Assembly (NCBI GenBank): GCA_002367815.1
Contig: DFDG01000049.1
Span: 1 to 24,744, forward strand
Source: Opitutaceae bacterium UBA3033
GTDB lineage: Bacteria; Verrucomicrobiota; Verrucomicrobiia; Opitutales; Opitutaceae
DNA length: 24,744 nt
Direction of reading: 5' to 3'
Under the pieces are notes generated by a model. That model was not told the origin of the DNA, did no database searches, and was given only the letters and a program-made list of their open reading frames with translations. Numbering within the stretch: the stretch's first letter is position 1; each line of letters opens with the position of its first letter. The position numbers and the translations under genes are program-made. This document shows, one piece after another, positions 17,061 through 23,543 of the stretch.

Positions 17061-17121
17061 TGAACCGGAACCGGAATCCCAAAACTCTCCCGCTGATCCT
17101 TAATCTAATACTCAGGTAGCG
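17061..17121 (+). repeat. Imperfect direct repeat, copy 2
   Basis: This copy reads GAACCGG twice, then AAACTCTCCCGC, CTTAATCTAATA and CAGGTAGCG. It matches 15851-15908 over about 55 positions with small indels. It runs straight into the GIY-YIG gene remnant, so one junction of the mobile or duplicated unit is probably near 17121. Confidence 0.7.
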
Positions 17122-17370
17122 GGGCACACTACGGACTGTAGTCCGCACACGTCAAAATTCTGCCCCTGGAAGTTGGTCACCTATCTCGCTTATTCATCCA
17201 AAGCAAAAGCCATGGCTTTCGAGCGCTACCTGAAAACACATTCCGGCAAAGCATTGGCCAACAAACGTCTCTGGCGAAATATGCGCGGGGCCCTGGTTTG
17301 CAGGCCTCTGGGAGGCTGCACAAAGTTGACCCAAACCTTATGCCGTATTTCGCTGTTGCTTCGTTTCTGA
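17122..17370 (+). pseudogene. Decayed GIY-YIG endonuclease, N-terminus lost
   Basis: The frame reads SPHTSKFCPWKLVTYLAYSS and then KAKAMAFERYLKTHSGKALA-NKRLW, ending about 17274. This is the C-terminal half of small UvrC-like GIY-YIG nucleases, which typically read SPHTAK-PWKLV then E-KA-FE-YLK-GSG-A-AK. The N-terminal half with the GIY and YIG motifs and the catalytic Arg is missing; an in-frame stop lies at 17101 and the repeat copy adjoins upstream. After NKRLW the frame continues without resemblance to TGA 17370. No start codon in a sensible place. Intact relatives have about 80-100 residues, so roughly half the gene remains. Confidence 0.75.
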
Positions 17371-17410
17371 GCGCAGGGGAATTTTTTCGCTGCGCGCTCA
17401 ATCCCCAGCC

Positions 17411-19333
17411 ATGAAAACGATTCACGACCTTTCCTCCCTCGATTGGACTCTTACCGGCTACGCTCCGGATACCTGGCGTTTTTTCGCCGGTACCGATTTG
17501 GGCGCACCGAGTGTCAGCGAAGTTGTGACCTTGCCCGCCCGCGTGCCCGCCTCGGTGCAGCAGTTGTTGCTCGAAGGCGGAGTGATCCCGGATTGGAATT
17601 ACAAACTTGCCAGTCGTGAAGCGGAATGGGTCGAGAACCGCCAATGGGTTTTCGCCACCACCCTGCCCCGTGCTTGGTTTGAACACGGCGCCAAACGCCG
17701 CCTCCATTGCGCGGGTCTCGATGCCGCCGGTTGGGTGTGTTGCAATGAGCGCTTGATCGGCCGATTCGAGAACGGCTTTGTCGAACATGATTTCGATTTT
17801 TCGGCCGTAATTAACCGGGACGAGAATGCGCTGCAGATCATCTTCGATCTGCCTCCGCGCTGGCTCGGGCAGTTCAACTTCACTTCGCAGATCAAAGATT
17901 TTAAGGCGCGCTTCAATTACACTTGGGACTGGCAACCGCGGCTCGTGCAAATCGGAGTCTGGGATCGCGTCACCCTCGAAGTGGGTGACGGTCACGAATT
18001 GAAGGAGATGCGCTGCGCGATGTCTCCGCAGGGGTTCACGCTGTTCGGTCAAACTCCAGCTAAAATCAACGTGCGACTTGAGGATGGCGAAACCACTCTG
18101 CTTAACGCCACGGTGGAGCCCGCAAAACTTGCCGCGGGCGCGACCTTTGATAAACTGCCGATCGCAGCGTGGTGGCCCAACCGCGAGGGCGCGCAAAAAA
18201 CTTATCAACTCACGGTTCGACTTACCGGCAAGGACGGCACCATCGCCGATGAATGGACCCGCATGATTGGTTTCAAAGACGTGACATGGCAGGCTTGCGA
18301 CGACGCCCCTCCGGAAGCCGATCCTTGGATCTGCGTGGTCAATGGGCGGCCGATCTTTTTGCAAGGCGTCAACTGGACGCCCATTCGCCCGAACTACGCC
18401 GACCTGACCACCGCCGACTACGAAGTGCGCATCAAGGCCTACGCCGAAATGGGCTGCAATGTGTTTCGGGTCTGGGGTGGTGCATTTCTGGAAAAGGAAA
18501 TTTTCTACGATCTGTGCGATCGCTACGGCCTATTGGTCTGGCAGGAATTTCCGTTTTCTTCCTCGGGCATCGATAATTGGCCGCCGGAAGACCCGGCACT
18601 GATCGAGGAGACACGTCCCCTCGTGCGATCCTATATTGCCCGGCGGCAACACCATGCCTCGCTCTTGTGCTGGTGCGGGGGCAACGAACTGCAGGGGGCC
18701 ATGGACGGCAATAAAATTGGCTCAGGCATCCCCACGCCCGCGACCCATCCGTTGCTTCAAATGATGGCCGGGGAAGCCGCCGCGCTCGATCCCACGCGCC
18801 GTTTTCTGCACACCTCTCCCACCGGGCCACGCGCGCAAGCCGATGCCAAGGAATATGGCCAGGGGTTGCATTGGGATATTCACGGTCCATGGCGACCTGT
18901 GCCCAAGTCATACTGGGATAACGATGATTCGCTCTTTCGCTCCGAAGTCGGTGCCGCCGGTGCCAGCCCACAGGATATATTGGAAAAATATTACGAGGCC
19001 GGCTCACTGCTGCCGCTCGCTGAGGACAATCCGCTTTGGGCAAGATTTGGGTTTTGGATTCAAGACGAAGGTTTCCGTCAAGATCACGGCAGATCGCCAA
19101 ACGATTTGAACGAATGGATCGCATGGAGCCAAAAGCTCCAGCGCGATCTGATGCATCATGCGGCGTTCACGACCAAAAAACGCTTTCCGGGGATCGGTGG
19201 CTTCATTGTCTGGATGGGGCACGACCCGTTCCCTTGTCCGGCCAACACCGCCATTCTCGATTTCTACGGGCGCCCCAAACCGGCCGCAGATGCATTGCGC
19301 GAAATATTCCTGAGAACCCCCGAGGATCTCTGA
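17411..19333 (+). CDS. GH2 beta-mannosidase-like glycoside hydrolase
   Basis: Retaining glycosidase expected to remove terminal beta-mannosyl or related residues, 640 residues. The N-terminal sugar-binding domain has the beta-mannosidase style (LPARVPASVQQLLLEGGVIPD, DWNYKL, RFNYTWDWQPRLVQIGVWD). An Ig-like domain follows with WWPNREGAQKTYQLTV, then the TIM barrel with NGRPIFLQGVNWTP and GCNVFRVWGGAF. The acid/base Glu426 is in WCGGNELQG; the likely nucleophile is Glu512 in FRSEVGAAG. It is shorter than usual beta-mannosidases (about 800-850), lacking the C-terminal domains. No signal peptide, so it should act on imported oligosaccharides. It starts at ATG 17411, just after the accessory region. 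Beta-glucuronidase or beta-galactosidase activity is less likely but possible within GH2. Confidence 0.92.
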   Translation: MKTIHDLSSLDWTLTGYAPDTWRFFAGTDLGAPSVSEVVTLPARVPASVQQLLLEGGVIPDWNYKLASREAEWVENRQWVFATTLPRAWFEHGAKRRLHCAGLDAAGWVCCNERLIGRFENGFVEHDFDFSAVINRDENALQIIFDLPPRWLGQFNFTSQIKDFKARFNYTWDWQPRLVQIGVWDRVTLEVGDGHELKEMRCAMSPQGFTLFGQTPAKINVRLEDGETTLLNATVEPAKLAAGATFDKLPIAAWWPNREGAQKTYQLTVRLTGKDGTIADEWTRMIGFKDVTWQACDDAPPEADPWICVVNGRPIFLQGVNWTPIRPNYADLTTADYEVRIKAYAEMGCNVFRVWGGAFLEKEIFYDLCDRYGLLVWQEFPFSSSGIDNWPPEDPALIEETRPLVRSYIARRQHHASLLCWCGGNELQGAMDGNKIGSGIPTPATHPLLQMMAGEAAALDPTRRFLHTSPTGPRAQADAKEYGQGLHWDIHGPWRPVPKSYWDNDDSLFRSEVGAAGASPQDILEKYYEAGSLLPLAEDNPLWARFGFWIQDEGFRQDHGRSPNDLNEWIAWSQKLQRDLMHHAAFTTKKRFPGIGGFIVWMGHDPFPCPANTAILDFYGRPKPAADALREIFLRTPEDL

Positions 19334-19351
19334 TCACAACGATCCGCAGAA

Positions 19352-19528
19352 TTTAGCCACAGATTGCACAGATTAATACCTGATCAGATCTGTATTTCTA
19401 TCCGCGATAATCAGTGTATTCCGTGTTAAAAATTGCATGGGTGCCTTCTCATCATTCGCCTTGGCCAACTAAATTGCCTTGTTCGATCCATTGATCAGCG
19501 ACCAGCCGCGTGAATCAGCGGTTAAAAA
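19352..19528. repeat. Dispersed repeat, family B, between convergent genes
   Basis: TTTAGCCACAGATTGCACAG starts the element, and GTGAATCAGCGGTTAAAAA closes it as an imperfect complement, with inner pieces ATCAGTGTATTCCGTGTTAA. It fills the gap between the convergent GH2 and nucleoside-hydrolase-like genes and could act as a bidirectional transcription barrier. The arms are more degenerate than in the copies at 2072 and 9268. Confidence 0.55.
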
Positions 19529-19544
19529 CCGAAACCCCGGGCAA

Positions 19545-20468
19545 TTAATTCGCTCTGTCGGCCTCGGCGAAGCGGGCGATCTTGCCAAATAGGTCACCGA
19601 AAATCTCGTCGCGACTCACCTCAATGGCCGTGCGCACAAAATGGCGCGATGTATCCAAACTATAGGTGACTTGGTCGGTCAGCACCGGGCTATGGGTCAG
19701 CCTGGTCGGAATCCACGCGGGATTCAGCAACCATGCGATCACCGCAATATCCCAGATCACGCGACTCCGGCCAAAATGATCCTCCATGCACTCGCGGTAG
19801 GTCTGGGCCAGAAAGTCGCCCAACTTTCCTTTTCCTTCCACGTAGCGTTCGATCTCCGGTAGACTCGTGATCAAATGAGAGGTAACCGGTAGACAGGGCA
19901 CATGCACCAAGGGGACGCCGGAATCGAACAACACCCGCGCAGCATGGAGGTCCTGCTTCAAATTGAATTCACTGGCGCTATGCCAATACGGGGCCATGCC
20001 GCCTAACCAAACCACGACGATTTTCTCCATGATCTTTGGCTCCATCAAAATGGCCGATGCCACATTGGTCGGCGCACCAATCGAGGCGACATAGAGAATT
20101 TCATTCGAGCTGAGCGCCTTGGCCACCAGATCTCGCGCGGCGGGACTTTCCACCGGTTGATGGGCCGCTGTCATATAACCTTTTGAACCGCGGAACGCAT
20201 AACCCTCGGGTGACACCTTGAGTAATTCCAGCAGGCGCAAAATTTCATCGTAGCTGTTCTCCATCCCATTTTCCGGACTGGTGGAGCGATCGTTGAAAAA
20301 CGGCGCCGCATAAACGGCCTCGACCTGTAAGCGTTCGGGCGAGAGCAGCGCTTGCACCAGCGCAAATTGATCGTCGATCTCGTTGTAGGTATCGGTGTCC
20401 AACACCATCCGCAATTTGCCGGAGGGAGGGTTGAGCATCGTGAGGCGGTCTTGCTCGGTGAGCGGCAT
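19545..20468 (-). CDS. Nucleoside-hydrolase-like protein (IUNH family)
   Basis: Family of calcium-dependent N-glycosidases that release a base from a ribonucleoside, 307 residues, cytoplasmic. The N-terminal aspartate motif is VLDTDTYNEIDDQFAL (about 22-37). The canonical form is D-x-D-x3-D-D; here two extra residues separate the Asp pairs (Asp24, Asp26, Asp32, Asp33). Other family cues are YVASIGAPTNVASAIL, VVWLGG and SEFNLKQDLHAARVLF, with the asparagine and aspartate expected near the ligand. It follows the alpha/beta hydrolase by 26 nt on the same strand and is third in an operon with the NagB-like gene. In a sugar catabolic setting it may cleave a non-nucleoside N-glycoside, but this is inference. 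The start at ATG 20468 could be M11 instead. Confidence 0.87.
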   Translation of the reverse strand: MPLTEQDRLTMLNPPSGKLRMVLDTDTYNEIDDQFALVQALLSPERLQVEAVYAAPFFNDRSTSPENGMENSYDEILRLLELLKVSPEGYAFRGSKGYMTAAHQPVESPAARDLVAKALSSNEILYVASIGAPTNVASAILMEPKIMEKIVVVWLGGMAPYWHSASEFNLKQDLHAARVLFDSGVPLVHVPCLPVTSHLITSLPEIERYVEGKGKLGDFLAQTYRECMEDHFGRSRVIWDIAVIAWLLNPAWIPTRLTHSPVLTDQVTYSLDTSRHFVRTAIEVSRDEIFGDLFGKIARFAEADRAN

Positions 20469-20494
20469 TTAATTAGGGCTTAATAAAGTAATTC

Positions 20495-21631
20495 TCAGGC
20501 CAGCCATCGGGCGAACCAATCGAATGCATCGCCCTGCATCTCACGATCAAATTTGTGACCACCGGGATACCACGAACAGTTGAACTTCTCCGGCGCACCG
20601 GCGGATTTGAAAACGCGCTGCAAGTTCTGCTCGGCGCATTCCATTTCACTGTGGGTGAAAAGTCCGTCTTCGTGAGTGTTCATCACCATGGTTGGTTGCG
20701 GTGCGCGCAAACCGAGGATTTCAGAAAAGTCCAACTCGCGCGGCAGGTGAGGCACGAAGCACATCCAGGTGTGCGTGAAACTTTTATGCAGCAGGAAATC
20801 GCGCCAGGTCGTCATCATGCCCACGCACACAGCGCACTTCACCCGGTCATCCAGCCCGGCTAGAAAGACCGTGCGCAAACCGCCCCCGGAAAGACCACCC
20901 ACCCCGATACGCTCGGGATCGACATCGTCTCGCGCAAAAAGCACATCGATCGCCACCCGGTCTTCATTGAAAAATACGCCTGGCCATGTCGTGCCCGCAC
21001 TGAAAAGCGACTTGGCCATCACGTGTTCGTGCTGACCTGCCCAAGTATTGTAAGCCGTAATGCCCTCGACCGAATCGTCCGCATCATCCGGCACTAGCCC
21101 GGGCAATTTGTCGGACAAATCCGCCACCCGCACCCGCCGACTGCCGAAGGCGAACGCATCGTGCACCAACACCACATTGCCGCGACGCGCGAGCTCGTTG
21201 GCCCAGGCCAGACCACTGTAATAATCCGCCTGATGCTGCGCCACCATCGGATGCACGTTATCACTAACCCGCGTGATCTTTTCCTTCCCGAAAAACTTGA
21301 ACCCACCGTGATCATGCAACGCCAGAATACCCGGCAGAGGTCCGGTGGCACCCCGAGGTTTTAATAAAAATGCCTCCGTCCGGGCACCCGCCGTTTGGGC
21401 CCAACTCAACTCTTCAATCTCAAGTCCATCATACTCATATCGCCGATCAATCGTGGGCACGACCATCGCAGCCGCCGGAGGAGGTGCCATGCATTCAACC
21501 ACGCGGGCGAGAGCGGCGGCTCGACGCTCGGCAAATTCATTTTGGGGACAATGCTGCAACGAAAGCGGGCCCGGCACTTTCGGCAGGAGAGATTCAACCC
21601 AAGGTCCGTAGGCGCCGATCATGTTTTTCAT
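20495..21631 (-). CDS. Alpha/beta hydrolase (dienelactone-hydrolase / Abhydrolase_7 type)
   Basis: Esterase-like enzyme of 378 residues. The oxyanion region is ALHDHGGFKFFGKEKI (about 104-119). The nucleophile elbow is GVGGLSGGG, with Ser248; the acid is probably Asp322 in NTHEDGLFT, and His359 lies in YPGGHKFDREM. The spacing fits a complete catalytic triad. An extra N-terminal part (1-90) is like that of the Abhydrolase_7/acetyl-xylan-esterase-like proteins seen beside polysaccharide genes. No signal peptide, so cytoplasmic. It stands 40 nt downstream of the NagB-like gene and 26 nt upstream of the nucleoside-hydrolase-like gene, forming one operon. It may remove acetyl or other ester groups from imported sugars; the substrate is not established. 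Confidence 0.88.
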   Translation of the reverse strand: MKNMIGAYGPWVESLLPKVPGPLSLQHCPQNEFAERRAAALARVVECMAPPPAAAMVVPTIDRRYEYDGLEIEELSWAQTAGARTEAFLLKPRGATGPLPGILALHDHGGFKFFGKEKITRVSDNVHPMVAQHQADYYSGLAWANELARRGNVVLVHDAFAFGSRRVRVADLSDKLPGLVPDDADDSVEGITAYNTWAGQHEHVMAKSLFSAGTTWPGVFFNEDRVAIDVLFARDDVDPERIGVGGLSGGGLRTVFLAGLDDRVKCAVCVGMMTTWRDFLLHKSFTHTWMCFVPHLPRELDFSEILGLRAPQPTMVMNTHEDGLFTHSEMECAEQNLQRVFKSAGAPEKFNCSWYPGGHKFDREMQGDAFDWFARWLA

Positions 21632-21671
21632 CAGGGTAGTTTGTGATCAACGATGGGTTGGGCGCTTAATT

Positions 21672-22448
21672 TCACGTCAGTAATGACGACGAATCACCGT
21701 CTAGATAAAGCGTGGCGTGGGACTGCCGGCGCAGATAACTGCCCGGGCAAGTCGGGGCAATCGGACCTTCGAGCGAATCTTTGACCGCTTGAGCCTTCCG
21801 GGTTTCCGGCACCACAGCAATCATTCGACCCACTTTGCAAAGCGTCGGTATCGTGAGTGTGATCGCATACATGGGCACCGCATCAAGATTCGGAAAATGC
21901 CCCTCGCCCACCTGTTGGCTGCGGCACTTGTTATCGAGCTTAACAATCTTGATCGCTTCGGGATCTTCAAATTCCGCCACCGCAGGATCGTTGAATGCGA
22001 TATGGCCATTCTCACCGATCCCGAGACAGCAGAGGTCGACTGGCGCCGACGCTAACGCAGCGGTGTAAGAGCGAATCGCTTTGAGTGGCTCCATGGCATC
22101 GCCCTCAAGAAAATGGGCTTCGCCCGGATTCACTTTGTCGAATACCCGTTCCTTGAGATATTTCCGGAACGAAGCCGGATGTGTCATCGGCATGCCGAGG
22201 TATTCATCCATGTGAAACAACGCGACCTTGCTCCATTCGATGCCAGGCAGCCGAACCAGTATTGCCAAAAATTGATCCTGCGAATTACCCGTGGCAATGA
22301 TCGCGCGAGCTAAACCACGTTGGGCAATCGCTTCGCGGAGCACGTTGGCGGCGTCCTCGGCCGCCGCGGCAGCCATTTCGGCTAGCGCGCCGAAACGACG
22401 CACCGACAGTTGATCCACTTTATAAGATTTTTCGGAAGATGTGCTCAT
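21672..22448 (-). CDS. NagB-like sugar-phosphate isomerase/deaminase with altered active site
   Basis: Member of the glucosamine-6-phosphate deaminase / 6-phosphogluconolactonase superfamily, 258 residues from ATG 22448. Visible motifs: ATGNS (52-56, phosphate loop), FHMDEYLGMPMTHPASFRKYL (79-99, Asp81) and GIGENGHIAFNDP (143-155). In E. coli NagB the last segment reads GNDGHIAFNEP; here the catalytic Asp is Asn147 and the Glu is Asp154, while His149 is kept. The longer frame from 22547 would run into the uxuA-like start region and adds a basic, unlikely leader, so I chose MSTSSEKSYK. It is the first gene of a minus-strand operon and divergent from the uxuA-like gene. True deaminase activity is doubtful; isomerisation of another amino sugar phosphate is possible. 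Confidence 0.87.
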   Translation of the reverse strand: MSTSSEKSYKVDQLSVRRFGALAEMAAAAAEDAANVLREAIAQRGLARAIIATGNSQDQFLAILVRLPGIEWSKVALFHMDEYLGMPMTHPASFRKYLKERVFDKVNPGEAHFLEGDAMEPLKAIRSYTAALASAPVDLCCLGIGENGHIAFNDPAVAEFEDPEAIKIVKLDNKCRSQQVGEGHFPNLDAVPMYAITLTIPTLCKVGRMIAVVPETRKAQAVKDSLEGPIAPTCPGSYLRRQSHATLYLDGDSSSLLT

Positions 22449-22574
22449 AGTAATTACTCGCCGCATTGGGTTGGTCCCACGGTCCATTGATCCATCCTTC
22501 AATCTGCGGCCATGACAATGGAAAAACTCAGATTGCCGCGTCATCACGAGTATGTCATCTTAGGATCCACCCTC
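22449..22574. promoter_or_regulatory. Divergent intergenic region between nagB-like and uxuA-like genes
   Basis: These 126 bases between divergent starts should hold both promoters. GTCATC occurs twice (22539-22559, in CGTCATCACGAGTATGTCATC), and AGGA at 22562-22565 lies 9 nt before ATG 22575, which supports that start over the in-frame ATG codons at 22512 and 22518. No operator can be named. Confidence 0.45.
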
Positions 22575-23543
22575 ATGAAAATTGCTGCCGTCGCCAAACC
22601 GCCCTCCGACACCAATCTGCGTACGCTCGCCCAAATCGGGGTCGAGCATCAGTGCTTCTACGGCTTGTCCAGCGATCCGGACGAATACACCGCCGCCAAG
22701 GAAAAGGCCGAACGCAACGGCTTGCGGCTATCGGTAGTCGAGCATGGTCCGGCAATGGACCTCATCGTCATGGGCAAGGAAGGCCGCGATGCCCAGATCG
22801 AGGATTACAAACGCCTCATCGTTCACATGGGTAAACTCGGTATCAAAACCCTGTGTTACAACTTCATGCCCCAGATCACTAAAGATGCGATGGTCGTGCG
22901 CACCTCCTTTAAATTTCCCGAACGCGGTGGCGCCCTCACCAGTGCTTTTCGTTTCGAAGGATCCGACAACGACCGGATGACCGCAGCAGGTGTCACCACT
23001 GACGGGCAAATGTGGGACAATCTCGACTACTTCTTAAAGCGCATCATCCCAGTCGCCGAAGCCGCCGAGGTAAACCTCGCCATGCATCCCGACGATCCGC
23101 CGCTCTCCCCCATGTGGAATCTCGCCCGTATCATGCGTAGCGTTGAAAACTACGACCGCCTGTTCGCGATGTATCCGAGTCCGGTCAATGGGCTGACTTT
23201 CTGTCAGGGATGCTTCGCCGAAATGGGTGCGGATCTGGACTCAACCATTCGGCACTTCGCCAAACGTATCCACTTTGTGCATTTCCGCGATGTGGTTGGC
23301 AGCTTGCATGATTTTCACGAAACGTTTCCTGACAACGGCCCGAACAACATGGTTGCGCTTTTCAAAACCTACAAGGAGATCGATTACAACGGATTCATTC
23401 GGGTGGATCACGTGCCGCAACTCGCCTGTGAAACCACTGCCGGCGAAGGTTATGGTTTCCCCGGGCACATCTTTGCCATCGGGTATTTGAAAGGACTGTT
23501 GGAGCCAATCTATGGTCGACCCGGTCAAGCCACCCAATCGTGA
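22575..23543 (+). CDS. UxuA-like (mannonate dehydratase family) TIM-barrel enzyme
   Basis: Related to UxuA, which dehydrates D-mannonate to 2-keto-3-deoxygluconate in hexuronate breakdown. With the start at ATG 22575 it has 322 residues, shorter than the usual 390 or so. Family cues: KTLCYNFMP (91-99), VNLAMHPDDPP (166-176), GLTFCQGCFAEMGADL (206-221, with the conserved Cys210), RIHFVHFRDV (231-240) and RVDHVP (276-281) where UxuA has a DHGH-type loop. The segment after CYNFMP differs from typical UxuA, so the substrate may be another sugar acid. Cytoplasmic, no signal peptide. Its TGA overlaps the GTG of the M81 gene (GTGA), so they are coupled, and it is divergent from the NagB-like operon. 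Confidence 0.85.
   Translation: MKIAAVAKPPSDTNLRTLAQIGVEHQCFYGLSSDPDEYTAAKEKAERNGLRLSVVEHGPAMDLIVMGKEGRDAQIEDYKRLIVHMGKLGIKTLCYNFMPQITKDAMVVRTSFKFPERGGALTSAFRFEGSDNDRMTAAGVTTDGQMWDNLDYFLKRIIPVAEAAEVNLAMHPDDPPLSPMWNLARIMRSVENYDRLFAMYPSPVNGLTFCQGCFAEMGADLDSTIRHFAKRIHFVHFRDVVGSLHDFHETFPDNGPNNMVALFKTYKEIDYNGFIRVDHVPQLACETTAGEGYGFPGHIFAIGYLKGLLEPIYGRPGQATQS

Noticed and set aside
15621..17410. Attachment-site duplicate of the tmRNA 3' end
   Set aside because: I looked for a second copy of the T-arm/acceptor sequence downstream and found none, so att sites are not annotated.
17177..18364. Long open frame of 395 codons on the minus strand
   Set aside because: It lies antisense to the clear GH2 gene and the GIY-YIG remnant, and its translation shows no family motif; it is a shadow of GC-rich codon use.
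18432..19124. Open frame of 230 codons on the minus strand
   Set aside because: Antisense to the catalytic barrel of the GH2 enzyme; arginine/proline-rich shadow translation.
22449..22547. Upstream extension of the NagB-like protein
   Set aside because: The extra 33 residues are basic and unlike the family, and they overlap the leader of the divergent uxuA-like gene; MSTSSEK is the better start.
22512..22574. Longer N-terminus for the uxuA-like protein from ATG 22512
   Set aside because: MKIAAVAKPP at 22575 begins at the first strand of the barrel and has AGGA 9 nt upstream.
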